Origin: CAZDET01 sp964504335
GTDB taxonomy: Bacteria; Bacteroidota; Bacteroidia; Chitinophagales; Saprospiraceae
DNA length: 64,000 bases
Reading direction: 5' to 3'
Assembly: GCA_964504335.1 (NCBI GenBank)
Contig: CAZDET010000005.1
Span: forward strand, 62,001-126,000
Shown: in pieces, positions 36,603 through 45,320 of the stretch
Layout: each line of letters begins with the position of its first letter
How positions within the stretch are numbered: the stretch's first letter is position 1
Notes under the pieces: generated by a model
Told to the model about the DNA's origin: nothing
Seen by the model: only the letters and a program-made list of their open reading frames with translations
The model's database searches: none
Made by a program: the position numbers and the translations under genes

Positions 36603-38729
36603 TCAGATTTCAGCGCTTTCCGATTCGTGGGCACTGATCAAATCAAGCTGTATATCTGTTGGAACGGCCTGGTAATCCACGAGGTGACGACTGAATTTTG
36701 CCTTGCCCTGGCTGAGTGCGCGCAGCGTGGCGCTATATTGGTACATTTCTCGCTGCGGCACACGTGCCATGACTTTCTGGTAGTGGCCTTCGGTATCCAT
36801 TCCGGTAATGATGGCCCTACGCGTCTGCAAGTCGCTCATGACATCACCGAGCACATCCTCCGCACAGAGGACTTCGAGCGCGTAGATTGGCTCGAGCAAC
36901 TGGGGCGCGGCTGCCTTGAAGGCATCGCGAAAGGCAGCACCGGCCGCCAACATGAAAGCCATATCGTTAGAATCGACCGAGTGCATTTTACCATCGTATA
37001 TGGACACCCGAATATCCTGGCAGTTGGAACCGGTCAGTGGCCCCTCTTCCATTTTCATCAAAATGCCCTTCTTAATGGCATTGGAATACTTGCTGTCGAT
37101 GGTGCCCCCGACGACACACCAATAGAAAGCCAGGGTACCGCCCCAGGGCAGTTCTTCGATACTGGTATCACGGACTGTTAAGCCTTCCGGGTTGGGCATA
37201 TCCGGCGTGTAGGGTTCGATGCGCAGATGGACTTCCGCAAATTGCCCGGCTCCGCCCGTTTGCTTTTTGTGCCGATAGATGGCATCGGCCGCTTTGGTGA
37301 TGGTCTCCCGGTAGGCAATGCGCGGCCGGGTAAACTGGAGTTGGAGCTGATTCATTTTTTCGATCCGATACTTGACCAAATCGAGGTGCAATCGGCCCTG
37401 GCCGTGAATGAGCGTTTGTTTGAGCGTGGGTGCCTGCTCGAGGATGAGGGTTGGGTCCTCTGCTTCGATGGCGTGGAGAGCTTTGATGAGTTTTTCCATT
37501 TCCGCCTTTGATCCAGGCAGAATGGCTTCTCGAATCCGCGATTCCGGGAACACGATTGGTTGAATCCGCCGGTTGCTATCTCCGCGGTTTAGGGTATCGT
37601 TGGTTTTGACATCCTTTAACTTGACAGTTACTCCGATGTCGCCCGCACAAATGGCATTGATACTTTCGCGATCTTTCCCGTTCGCTTCGTAGAGTTGTGA
37701 AATCCGCTCGGAATTGCCGTTGGAGGCATTGACCAATTCCTCACCGGCGCGCAGCATACCGCTGTACACTTTGAAATAAGAGACAGTCCCCACCCGCGGT
37801 TCACTGATGGTTTTAAAGACGAAAGCGGTGGTGGTATCATCGGAGGAACAGGGGAGCTCGGCCCCGTCTTCCAGTTGAGCGGCGGGGCGATCGGCGGGGC
37901 TGGGACAAATGTCATTGACAAACCCCATAATACGACCAGACCCCATATTGCGATCGGCGGAACAGCAGAATACGGGGATGATCTGTTGCTGTGCCAGCGC
38001 GGCCCGCAGCCCGGTAGCCAGCTCTTCTTCGGTCAGGCTACCTTCGTCGAAAAATCGCTCCATAAGCGCTTCATCGATTTCGGCGGCCGCTTCTACCAAG
38101 GCATTGTGCATGCTCATGGCCCGGTCCATTTCTTCGGGCGGAATGGCTTGCTTTTCCGGCTTACCGCCAACGTCTTTGAAGACGTACATCGTTAGGCGGA
38201 GCGCGTCGATGATGCTGTTAAAGCCGGCCCCTACGCGCAGGGGATACTGGACCGGCAGGACGTTCGATCCGAAACGGTCGCGCGCCTGTTCGAGCGTGCG
38301 CTCGTAGTCGGCCTGATCGTCATCCAGGTGATTGACGACTAATAACGTGGGCGTTTGGTAAGACTTGGCCGTATCCCAGATGAGTTCAGTGCCCACTTCG
38401 ACGCCATTACGGGCGTGCAGCAGCATAATAGCGGTATCGGCAACTTTAAGGGCGGAGAGGATTTCGCCGACGAAGTCGTCAAAGCCGGGAGTGTCCAGAA
38501 TGTTGATTTTACTGGATTTCCATTTGGCATGCAGCAGCGTGGTGAAAAGGGAATTCTGTCGATCGCGTTCGATTTGCGTGTAGTCAGAGACGGTATTGGC
38601 TTCTGAAATGGCACCCCGGCGTGGAATCGCACCTGCTTCGTACAGCATGCACTCAGCGAGGGTTGTTTTTCCGGAACCGGGGTGCCCTAGCAAAACTACG
38701 TTGCGTAGGTGGTGGGTGTCGTATTGCAT
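36603..38729 (-). CDS. EF-G paralogue (EF-G2/FusA2-like) lacking the catalytic His
   Basis: 708 residues from ATG at 38729 (an upstream TTG at 38756 is less likely). P loop GHPGSGKTT (15-23). Switch II reads DTPGFDDF, with Phe at residue 83 where canonical EF-G has His (DTPGHVDF). Switch I has RQNSLFT in place of RGITI, and G4 is NHLD rather than NKxD. Domains II-V are intact (QTGGAGQFAEVHLRIEP in domain IV). Such changes are typical of EF-G2-type paralogues, whose GTPase is weak or altered. A housekeeping EF-G is presumably elsewhere. Terminator present just downstream. Confidence 0.88.
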   Translation of the reverse strand: MQYDTHHLRNVVLLGHPGSGKTTLAECMLYEAGAIPRRGAISEANTVSDYTQIERDRQNSLFTTLLHAKWKSSKINILDTPGFDDFVGEILSALKVADTAIMLLHARNGVEVGTELIWDTAKSYQTPTLLVVNHLDDDQADYERTLEQARDRFGSNVLPVQYPLRVGAGFNSIIDALRLTMYVFKDVGGKPEKQAIPPEEMDRAMSMHNALVEAAAEIDEALMERFFDEGSLTEEELATGLRAALAQQQIIPVFCCSADRNMGSGRIMGFVNDICPSPADRPAAQLEDGAELPCSSDDTTTAFVFKTISEPRVGTVSYFKVYSGMLRAGEELVNASNGNSERISQLYEANGKDRESINAICAGDIGVTVKLKDVKTNDTLNRGDSNRRIQPIVFPESRIREAILPGSKAEMEKLIKALHAIEAEDPTLILEQAPTLKQTLIHGQGRLHLDLVKYRIEKMNQLQLQFTRPRIAYRETITKAADAIYRHKKQTGGAGQFAEVHLRIEPYTPDMPNPEGLTVRDTSIEELPWGGTLAFYWCVVGGTIDSKYSNAIKKGILMKMEEGPLTGSNCQDIRVSIYDGKMHSVDSNDMAFMLAAGAAFRDAFKAAAPQLLEPIYALEVLCAEDVLGDVMSDLQTRRAIITGMDTEGHYQKVMARVPQREMYQYSATLRALSQGKAKFSRHLVDYQAVPTDIQLDLISAHESESAEI

Positions 38730-38947
38730 AAGCCAGAAATTATGGTGAGAAAACAAAGATTGTCCTACTGATTTGTCGGGTAGTAGGTCCTTCGTACCGA
38801 ACAGGGTGATTTAAATAAATCTATTGCTTTTTGTCAAAAAATCAAAATATCCAATGGCGTTACGGGCCAATTTATACTTCTTTGTAGGGTGCTGGGAAGG
38901 ACATTGTTAAAAGTGCCGGGATTGCACTACCTTTCTCTGGTTCATCA

Positions 38948-39796
38948 ATGCAATCGGATATGCGGGAAAACGCATTCTTTAACGGGGAAATGGTCGCCAC
39001 CACCGAGGCGCAGGTGCGATTCCATGATCTGGGGCTGCTCAGAGGCTACGGCATCTTCGACTTCTTCCTCTTTCAGCAAGGGCAGCCGCGCTTCTTATCG
39101 CACTACCTGGATCGATTTTACCGATCGGCTGGCTTTCTGGGATTGGACATTCCACTAGCGCGGGAGTCGATGGCCGATGCCATCGCGGCAGTCATTGCAG
39201 CCAACGGATTTTCGGATGGCGGCATTCGCCTCCTTCTGACGGGCGGCTACGCCGAGGACAGTTACACACCTACTGCTCCCAATCTGGCCATCGTTCAGCA
39301 CCCGCTGCCCCCGGCCGTCAGCCAGCCGGCTACCAGTTGCAGCCTACTAACCTACCGGCACCAGCGAGAACTACCCGGGGTAAAAAGCACCAACTACCTG
39401 ACCGGCATTTACCTGCAGCCGATGCTGCGCCGAGCCGGTGCGGACTATCTGCTCTTTCACGATGGTCAGCACGTATCCGAGAGCGACCGGTCGAATTTTT
39501 TCGGCATCGATGCCGATGGCCGCCTTCTTACCCCCGACGAAGGCGTGCTGCCAGGAATTACCCGAATGCAAATCCTGGAGATTGGCCGTGCGCAAGGTAT
39601 CCCGGTGCTGGAAGAGGCCCTGCCACTGGAGGCACTGCCCACCCTGCGGGAAGCATTCCTGACGAGTACGACTAAAGGCGTATTACCAGTAGTGACTATT
39701 GATGGGAAACCGGTTGGAGATGGAAAACCCGGCGCTGTGTCTCTGAAGTTGCAGGAGGGGTTTGCAGCTCTGGTCGACCGGTTGCTGCACGTGTAA
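38948..39796 (+). CDS. Class IV aminotransferase (branched-chain/D-amino acid transaminase or ADC lyase type)
   Basis: 282 residues. The PLP lysine is K146 in ELPGVKSTNYL, with the family glutamate region HVSESDRSNFF (E178) and the N-terminal RFHDLGLLRGYGIFDFF. In the substrate-binding loops it departs from classical IlvE, so it could be a D-amino-acid aminotransferase or a 4-amino-4-deoxychorismate lyase; the sequence does not decide. Cytoplasmic. It diverges from the EF-G paralogue across 218 bases and is convergent with the gene at 39813. Confidence 0.88.
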   Translation: MQSDMRENAFFNGEMVATTEAQVRFHDLGLLRGYGIFDFFLFQQGQPRFLSHYLDRFYRSAGFLGLDIPLARESMADAIAAVIAANGFSDGGIRLLLTGGYAEDSYTPTAPNLAIVQHPLPPAVSQPATSCSLLTYRHQRELPGVKSTNYLTGIYLQPMLRRAGADYLLFHDGQHVSESDRSNFFGIDADGRLLTPDEGVLPGITRMQILEIGRAQGIPVLEEALPLEALPTLREAFLTSTTKGVLPVVTIDGKPVGDGKPGAVSLKLQEGFAALVDRLLHV

Positions 39797-39812
39797 GTCG
39801 TATTGCAATCGT

Positions 39813-40271
39813 TTACTCATCGAGAAACTGTTCCACGATTTCTCCGATCAGGTCTTTGAGGTAAACCTGGCGTTGGCGAGCAATAGTTTTGAGTTGTTCG
39901 AGGTGCTGCTTATTAAAGATGAGCGTTACACGGCGAGTATCGTGTTGCTGGGGAACAAATTGAGACTCATCGGTGGTTTGGCGGATGAGCAAATCCAGGC
40001 CGCTGGCGGCCCGACGGCCACGGGGGCGGCGTGTTGGAGTTGGCTTGGTTGGCTTAGGTAGTTCGTCTACGTCGGCGTCTTGCTCAGCAGATTCGAAGGC
40101 TTCGGCCAGAAAAGCGTCCAGGCTGGCGGCAAACCCTTTTCCTCCCTTGCGGGGTTGATCGGTGGTTTGCTCCGGTTGGTCTTCGGTGGGGAAGAGCGTT
40201 AGCGGTTCTTCCTTCTTCGACTCGCCGGAGAACAATTCATCCATCCCGTCTGTAAATCGCTTCTTTGCCAT
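39813..40271 (-). CDS. ParA-partner protein with C-terminal ribbon-helix-helix-like domain
   Basis: 152 residues. The N-terminal ~90 residues are charged, low complexity and basic at the end (PKPTKPTPTRRPRGRRAASG). The C-terminal 45 residues (DTRRVTLIFNKQHLEQLKTI, VYLKDLIGEIVEQFL) resemble a ribbon-helix-helix. Small basic proteins with this layout often accompany ParA ATPases and act as partners in place of ParB. It lies 25 bases downstream of the ParA gene. Confidence 0.75.
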   Translation of the reverse strand: MAKKRFTDGMDELFSGESKKEEPLTLFPTEDQPEQTTDQPRKGGKGFAASLDAFLAEAFESAEQDADVDELPKPTKPTPTRRPRGRRAASGLDLLIRQTTDESQFVPQQHDTRRVTLIFNKQHLEQLKTIARQRQVYLKDLIGEIVEQFLDE

Positions 40272-40296
40272 ATCGCTGCGTTGCTACCTGGGTCAA

Positions 40297-41091
40297 TTAT
40301 TGGTTCATCTGTTCGGAGGAAGTGCGCACCGGATCGGATACCGATTGGGTGCGTATGATGATCTCCCGGGAAAGCGCGAGGTAATCTTCCGCCCCCGAAC
40401 TGGTCGGGCTGTAGGTGAAAATATCCTGGCGCTGGGCCGGTGCTTCGGCCAGTGAGACGTTATCCCGGATATAGGTTTCGAACACCAACGGACCGAAGTA
40501 TTTCTTAATGGTCGCAACGACGTCCCGATTCAGAATTTTTCGATGATCGTACATGGTAGGAATAACGCCGGCGATCTGAAGCTGCTTATTCAGGCGCAGT
40601 TTCACCTTCTGGATGACCTGCTTGATTTTCGCCAACCCCTGCATGGCAAGAAACTCCGTTTGCAGCGGGATCACCACGTAGTCGCTGCTCGTCAGTGCAT
40701 TGAGGGTCAGCAAACCCAACGACGGCGGGCAATCGATGATGACGTAATCGTAGATCTCCCGCATGGGGTCTAGCAATTCCCGCAGAATGAACTCCCGGCC
40801 GGCTTCGTTGATTAACTCCATCTCGGCACTCGACAAATCCAGGGTCGACGTGATCACATCCAACTGGGGGCGCACATTGGCAGGCTGCAAGTCCGACTCC
40901 CCCCGCATAGCTTCGTAAATAGAGACCGCCTGTCGCGGCACCCCTAGTGCCAGGGTCAAGTTGGCCTGCGGATCGAGATCGAGCAACAACACCTTTTTAT
41001 TCAATTCCACCAACCCCGCACCGATGTTAATCGCGCTGGTCGTTTTTCCGACTCCTCCCTTGTGATTCAATAGGGATATTACTACGGCCAT
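40297..41091 (-). CDS. ParA/Soj-family ATPase
   Basis: 264 residues with the deviant Walker A motif KGGVGKTT (11-18), Walker A' DLDPQANLTLALG and Walker B YDYVIIDCPPSLGLLTLNAL. ParA ATPases oscillate or grade on the nucleoid to position DNA or protein cargo. No ParB, parS or oriC is visible, so it is probably a stand-alone positioning system with the downstream partner rather than the chromosomal origin module. The ATG at 41091 is the first possible start. Confidence 0.9.
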   Translation of the reverse strand: MAVVISLLNHKGGVGKTTSAINIGAGLVELNKKVLLLDLDPQANLTLALGVPRQAVSIYEAMRGESDLQPANVRPQLDVITSTLDLSSAEMELINEAGREFILRELLDPMREIYDYVIIDCPPSLGLLTLNALTSSDYVVIPLQTEFLAMQGLAKIKQVIQKVKLRLNKQLQIAGVIPTMYDHRKILNRDVVATIKKYFGPLVFETYIRDNVSLAEAPAQRQDIFTYSPTSSGAEDYLALSREIIIRTQSVSDPVRTSSEQMNQ

Positions 41092-41643
41092 AGGTAATAT
41101 TTGCTAAGAAATAGCGCGTATTTCTTTAATTCGTAAAGTACGGGTTTTTATTTCATAATTCGAAATTCGTTTTAATCCTCTAGGGCAGACGCATCAAAAT
41201 GGTCGGTAGGGGAGTTTTTGGCGTTTGGGCTAATCAGGGCTTGCTTGTTAGGCGCTAAGCGCGTATCTTTGTCGAACCATTCAATAGTTGCCCCAGCGGC
41301 AGCCGTTCTCACAAAATAGCCCACGTTTTCACACGGCCGTTTCCATTGCTGGTAGCCGCGTGCGCTGCGCACGCCCTGGTTACTTGCAGCCCTCCAGGTT
41401 GGCAGGTAAGGAGGGTGGGCCATTTTTTATATACCCACCCACATGGTGTGCGGCGCCCCGAATCCAGCCACCGGCCGGAGGACCGAGGGTCCAACCTATG
41501 TCCTGCCCAGTGAAGTTGTCGCCTCCGGCATTTGATGTGTTTGCCCTAATAAACCTTTCTTCGGGAAGACCGGTAGGTGAATAGTGTACAGCGGGCCAAG
41601 TCCGACCACCAGCTGGAAAGCCGGGAGCACCAGGTATGCTCTG
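41092..41643. other. Unexplained dyad-rich intergenic block
   Basis: 552 bases upstream of the ParA start and beyond the second EamA stop. It holds a 17-base palindrome GCGTGCGCTGCGCACGC (41358-41374), GGGTGGG/CCCACCC (41413-41440) and GGACC/GGTCC (41480-41492). An 83-codon minus-strand frame at 41172-41423 has ordinary codons but no family I recognise, and the dyads at 41358 and 41413 fall in or at the edge of it. It could be a structured RNA, a small unknown gene, or a remnant element. Confidence 0.5.
41172..41423 (-). CDS. Possible small protein, unknown
   Basis: 83 codons from ATG at 41423. Codons look ordinary, but the N-terminal half spans strong palindromes and there is no family I know, so it may be a chance frame inside a structured element. 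Confidence 0.2.
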   Translation of the reverse strand: MAHPPYLPTWRAASNQGVRSARGYQQWKRPCENVGYFVRTAAAGATIEWFDKDTRLAPNKQALISPNAKNSPTDHFDASALED

Positions 41644-42564
41644 TTAGCTCTCTGATGGCTCCACAAAGGGTTTGGTCGTATTCTTATGCGATTGGATGAA
41701 AAACACACCGGTCAGGAGCACCACTCCCGCCAGGATCGACTGGCCGGTCACCGTTTCCCCATTGAGCCACCAGCCCAGGAGCAACGCTACAATTGGATTG
41801 ACAAAGGTGGACGTCGCCACCTTCTCGGGCGAAACGCGGCTCAGCAAAAAGTTGAACGCACTGAAGGCCAGAATGGACCCGAAAGCGATCAGATACAGCC
41901 AGCTCAATCCCGAACGCAAGCTGATGGATCGCGGATCAAACGCACCCATTTCTCCCATCAGGGCACTAAACACCAGCAGCACCACACCGCCCCCCAGCAT
42001 TTGCAATGCAGTCGATTGGATGCGTGATTTGGGCAAATCCAGGCGCGGTAAAAAGATGCTCCCGATCCCCCAGGCAAGCATAGAGCCGAAAATGGCCAAC
42101 AACCCAAAAATGGCTTCCCGATGCTGCGTCAGATGGGGCTGACCGACTAGTAACGCCATTCCCAATACTCCGATAGCTCCACCGACAATGGACCGGCCTC
42201 CGGGCCGACTACCGATCAGCATCCACATCAGCAGCATAATCAAAAGCGGATCAAAGGCAATCAGTAGCGCCGCCATACTGGATTCAATCCACTGCTCGGC
42301 CCATACCACCCCACCAACACCAACCGATAAAAACAGGACGCCAATTAGCATCGCATTTAGCGTTTTCCGCAGGGGTGGTAAGGGCTCCTGTAACAGACTC
42401 GGTTTGATGACGAACAAGAGCATTCCCGCCACTATAAACCGACTACCGCACATCAGAAAAGGCGGAATCGATTGAATGGCGAAGTAATTGAACAAATACG
42501 TAGAGCCCCACACGAGATAAATCACCGCAAAGGCCACACCGATCAGTAGACGTTCCCGTTGCAT
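41644..42564 (-). CDS. EamA/DMT family transporter
   Basis: 306 residues from ATG at 42564 (TTG at 42597 rejected). Ten membrane helices and two EamA repeats (AVIYLVWGSTYLFNYFAIQS; LIAFGSILAFSAFNFLLSRV followed by NPIVALLLGWWLNGE). It differs in sequence from the EamA protein at 31819, so it is a separate paralogue and not a recent tandem copy. Probably an inner-membrane exporter of unknown substrate. Confidence 0.88.
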   Translation of the reverse strand: MQRERLLIGVAFAVIYLVWGSTYLFNYFAIQSIPPFLMCGSRFIVAGMLLFVIKPSLLQEPLPPLRKTLNAMLIGVLFLSVGVGGVVWAEQWIESSMAALLIAFDPLLIMLLMWMLIGSRPGGRSIVGGAIGVLGMALLVGQPHLTQHREAIFGLLAIFGSMLAWGIGSIFLPRLDLPKSRIQSTALQMLGGGVVLLVFSALMGEMGAFDPRSISLRSGLSWLYLIAFGSILAFSAFNFLLSRVSPEKVATSTFVNPIVALLLGWWLNGETVTGQSILAGVVLLTGVFFIQSHKNTTKPFVEPSES

Positions 42565-42644
42565 GCGTGTATTTTTAGATATTGTCGAACCACCCAACTA
42601 TCCCGAAAGTTGCCATCCCATCGATTATTTAATTGTGATTTTAT

Positions 42645-42694
42645 CCACCTCCTCACCACCTAATCTCACCATCTCATCACCTTTATTACCTTTG
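42645..42694 (+). promoter_or_regulatory. Possible promoter and CTCACC-type repeat upstream of the OmpH-like gene
   Basis: TACCTTTG at 42687-42694 matches the -7 box TAnnTTTG, 17 bases before the ATG at 42712. No clear -33 box. The preceding bases 42645-42683 are an imperfect CTCACCA(C/T)CT tandem pattern. Confidence 0.4.
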
Positions 42695-42711
42695 CGCCAA
42701 AATTTATCTCT

Positions 42712-43335
42712 ATGAAAGTGAGATATTCCTTAACGCCATTGCTCGCATTCCTGCTGATCGGACTGTTTGCTTGCCAGCAACAAACAGATACAGCGGTCGA
42801 AGCGGCACCAGTAACCAACGACTCTACCGCCAACCCGGGGCTTCAAATCGTCTATGTATACTCCGATTCGGTTTTGGCCAATTACAAAGACTTCTCCGAG
42901 AAGCTGGGCCAGCTCGAAGATCAAAGCGTCCAGGCAGAACGCACCTACGAGCGCGGCGTGGCCAACTTGCAGCGCGATGTCCAGAAGGTTCAGGAGCGCA
43001 TGCAACAAGGGCTTATTGCTCCCAATCAGATCGCCAGCGAGCAGGAGAAAATCGCCCAGCGCGAGCAGCAAATCTTACAACAACGCGACCGGTCGATCCG
43101 GGAATTGCAACAGGCCCAACTGGAGTTGAATGAAGAATTGCAGTCCAATGTCAAGCGCGTCCTCAAAGACCTTCAGGATGAATACGGCTACGATTATATC
43201 CTGAGCTACGGCCCCGGTACCGGGGTGTTGATGGTCAATGAAGCATTCGACATCACCGAGATCGTCCTGGAGCGCCTGAATCAGTCCGCTCCTCCGGAGG
43301 CCTCTACCCCCGACTCAACGGCTTCCGACAAATAA
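42712..43335 (+). CDS. OmpH/Skp-family periplasmic lipoprotein
   Basis: 207 residues. A lipobox ends LLIGLFAC (C21). It then has the OmpH layout: IVYVYSDSVLANYKDFSEKL, a long coiled coil (about residues 70-145, QERMQQGLIAPNQIASEQEK, IRELQQAQLELNEELQS) and the C-terminal beta region YDYILSYGPGTGVLMV. Skp-type chaperones escort unfolded outer-membrane proteins; the lipid anchor is an added feature that would keep it at a membrane. It is a single gene with a promoter-like box just upstream. Confidence 0.88.
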   Translation: MKVRYSLTPLLAFLLIGLFACQQQTDTAVEAAPVTNDSTANPGLQIVYVYSDSVLANYKDFSEKLGQLEDQSVQAERTYERGVANLQRDVQKVQERMQQGLIAPNQIASEQEKIAQREQQILQQRDRSIRELQQAQLELNEELQSNVKRVLKDLQDEYGYDYILSYGPGTGVLMVNEAFDITEIVLERLNQSAPPEASTPDSTASDK

Positions 43336-43430
43336 GCTCCTCCCGCTTAGCTGCCGGATTACTACCTTTTAGTGACAAACCAGATGTACCAGGCTACGTT
43401 AACTCACCACATTAAACGCAACATAGATAT

Positions 43431-44123
43431 ATGCCGAATCGCAATATTTTAGTGGTAGGTGGTAGCTCCGGAATTGGTCTGGAATTAGTAAAGCAGTTGG
43501 TAGCAGCCGGAGAACAAGTGACGGTGTGGTCGCGCGAAGTGCGCGACTTGGAATCGATCGCGGGCATCACCCACCATTCGGTCGATGTACTCAAAGGCGA
43601 CCTGCCGGATATTCCCGATCCGCTGGACGGCCTGGTGTACTGCCCCGGAACGATCAACCTCAAGCCCTTTCGCAGTTTGAAACCGGAGCATTTTGAATCC
43701 GATTTCCAACTCAACGTAATTGGTGCAGTGCGCTGCTTGCAAGCCGCCGAGCGTCCTCTGAAGCGATCCGATCACGGTTCTGTAGTGGTTTTTAGTACGG
43801 TAGCCGTTACGCGTGGAATGTCATTTCACGCCAGTGTAGCCGCTGCCAAGGGTGCCCTGGAAGGGATGACCCGGGCGCTGGCTGCCGAATGGGCTCCGAA
43901 TATCCGCATCAACGCTATCGCTCCTTCGCTTACTGATACCCCGCTGGCCGAACGGCTTCTTAGCAGTGAAGATAAGCGCAAGGCATCCGCTGATCGCCAT
44001 CCGCTCAAGCGCGTGGGTACCGCCCAGGAAGTGGCGCAACTGGCGGCCTACCTCCTGAGTCCGGCCGGAAGTTTCATGACGGGGCAGGTTGTGCATATCG
44101 ATGGGGGAATGAGCGCGGTGTAA
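43431..44123 (+). CDS. SDR-family protein lacking the catalytic tyrosine
   Basis: 230 residues. The nucleotide-binding motif is intact as VVGGSSGIGLELV (about residue 8 on). Catalytic Ser is present (S122, VVFSTVAVTRG) and the expected Lys is K140, but the Tyr of the YxxxK motif is replaced by Val (V136, ASVAAAKGAL). C-terminal motif NAIAPSLTDTPLAERL is normal. The protein may bind a cofactor without classical dehydrogenase activity, or use a different acid/base. No recognised partner genes next to it. Confidence 0.88.
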   Translation: MPNRNILVVGGSSGIGLELVKQLVAAGEQVTVWSREVRDLESIAGITHHSVDVLKGDLPDIPDPLDGLVYCPGTINLKPFRSLKPEHFESDFQLNVIGAVRCLQAAERPLKRSDHGSVVVFSTVAVTRGMSFHASVAAAKGALEGMTRALAAEWAPNIRINAIAPSLTDTPLAERLLSSEDKRKASADRHPLKRVGTAQEVAQLAAYLLSPAGSFMTGQVVHIDGGMSAV

Positions 44124-44140
44124 TTAAGTGGCAAGTTTTA

Positions 44141-45259
44141 TCAGGCCCTGTTGGTTAGCCACGTTTGCAGGGGTTGGCGGTTGATGGCTGCAGCCATGAG
44201 ATCTGGAAATTCCCCGGGGGTGCAAGCGAAGGCGGGTAGGCCCAAATTAGCGAGCTGTTGAGCGATTTCGCGATCGTAAGCTGGTGCCCCCTCATCGTTC
44301 AGCGCGAGCAGCGGAATAATGTGTACGCCACTTTCCTTCAACTGAACAACCTGATGGAGCAATAGCTCCGGGCTATTTCCCTCAAATAAATCGCTGATTA
44401 AGATCAGAATACTTTCCCGGGGCCGCACCAGAAGTGGACGCGTGTAGCGCAGTGCCCGCGTAATGTCCGTACCGCCTCCGAGTTGGGTCGCAAACAGCAA
44501 ACTAACGGGGTCATCCACGTATTCGGTTAGATCGACTACACTGGTATCAAAGGCAATTACGTGTGTGCGAAGGCTGGAAAGGCTCGCTAATATAGCCGCC
44601 ATCACGCCGGCGTATACAACAGAACTAGCCATGGAGCCACTCTGATCGATGAGTAGAAACACTTCCTGCAATTGCCGGTGCCGCCGTTGGTAACCGTGGA
44701 GTTGTTCGGGAATGATAGTTCCGTATTCCTCCTGATAGTGCTTTAGATTGGCGCGAATCGTCCGCGGCCAGTCGATATCGCTGTGCCGACGGGGGCGACG
44801 GGTACGCTGCTTCTGCCGCATACTACCCTGCACAGCTTGCTGCAACGGAAAATGGAGCTTTTGCTGCAACGCCTCTACCACTTGCTTCACCACCATCCGG
44901 GCAGTTTCCCTACTGCGTTCCGGCAACATTTTGCTCAAGCTGAGCAACGTTCCTACGAGGTGGACATCGGGCTCGATGCTTTCCAGTAATTCGGGCTCTA
45001 ACAACATCTGTTGCAGCCCAAGCCGTTCAAGCGCATCGCGCTGGAGCAACTGAACTACCGGAGTCGGAAAATAAGTCCGGATATCACCCAACCACCGGTT
45101 GATGTTCGGATTGGAAGGCCCCAAACCACTGCGCCCTTCTCCTTCGTACAGCGCCTCCAGGCAGGCATCCATAGCAAGCTGATCCCCTTCCAACGGCACA
45201 CTTCCCGCAGGATCAGCCGTAGTCCCAAGAATAAGCCGCCATTTTTCGAGTGCCTGCAC
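44141..45259 (-). CDS. VWA (CoxE-like) domain protein
   Basis: 372 residues. The C-terminal VWA domain carries a MIDAS site DQSGS (205-209), with GGGTDITRAL and LISDLFEGN supplying the other metal ligands. The N-terminal 200 residues are helical and basic (RQKQRTRRPRRHS). Such proteins often pair with a MoxR-type AAA ATPase; none is adjacent here. GTG at 45259 is used because an in-frame stop lies just upstream and no ATG is available before the conserved region. Confidence 0.85.
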   Translation of the reverse strand: MQALEKWRLILGTTADPAGSVPLEGDQLAMDACLEALYEGEGRSGLGPSNPNINRWLGDIRTYFPTPVVQLLQRDALERLGLQQMLLEPELLESIEPDVHLVGTLLSLSKMLPERSRETARMVVKQVVEALQQKLHFPLQQAVQGSMRQKQRTRRPRRHSDIDWPRTIRANLKHYQEEYGTIIPEQLHGYQRRHRQLQEVFLLIDQSGSMASSVVYAGVMAAILASLSSLRTHVIAFDTSVVDLTEYVDDPVSLLFATQLGGGTDITRALRYTRPLLVRPRESILILISDLFEGNSPELLLHQVVQLKESGVHIIPLLALNDEGAPAYDREIAQQLANLGLPAFACTPGEFPDLMAAAINRQPLQTWLTNRA

Positions 45260-45282
45260 GAACCTACTTCTTTAAAATCCCA

Positions 45283-45320
45283 AATCTCACCACCTCAAAA
45301 TCTCACCACCTCACCGCCTA
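45283..45320. repeat. CTCACCACCT tandem pattern
   Basis: AATCTCACCACCTC repeated with a variant, in the gap between the VWA start and the convergent-oriented RfbA stop. The same kind of sequence stands upstream of the OmpH-like gene (42645-42683), so a small dispersed or expanding motif is possible. Confidence 0.5.
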
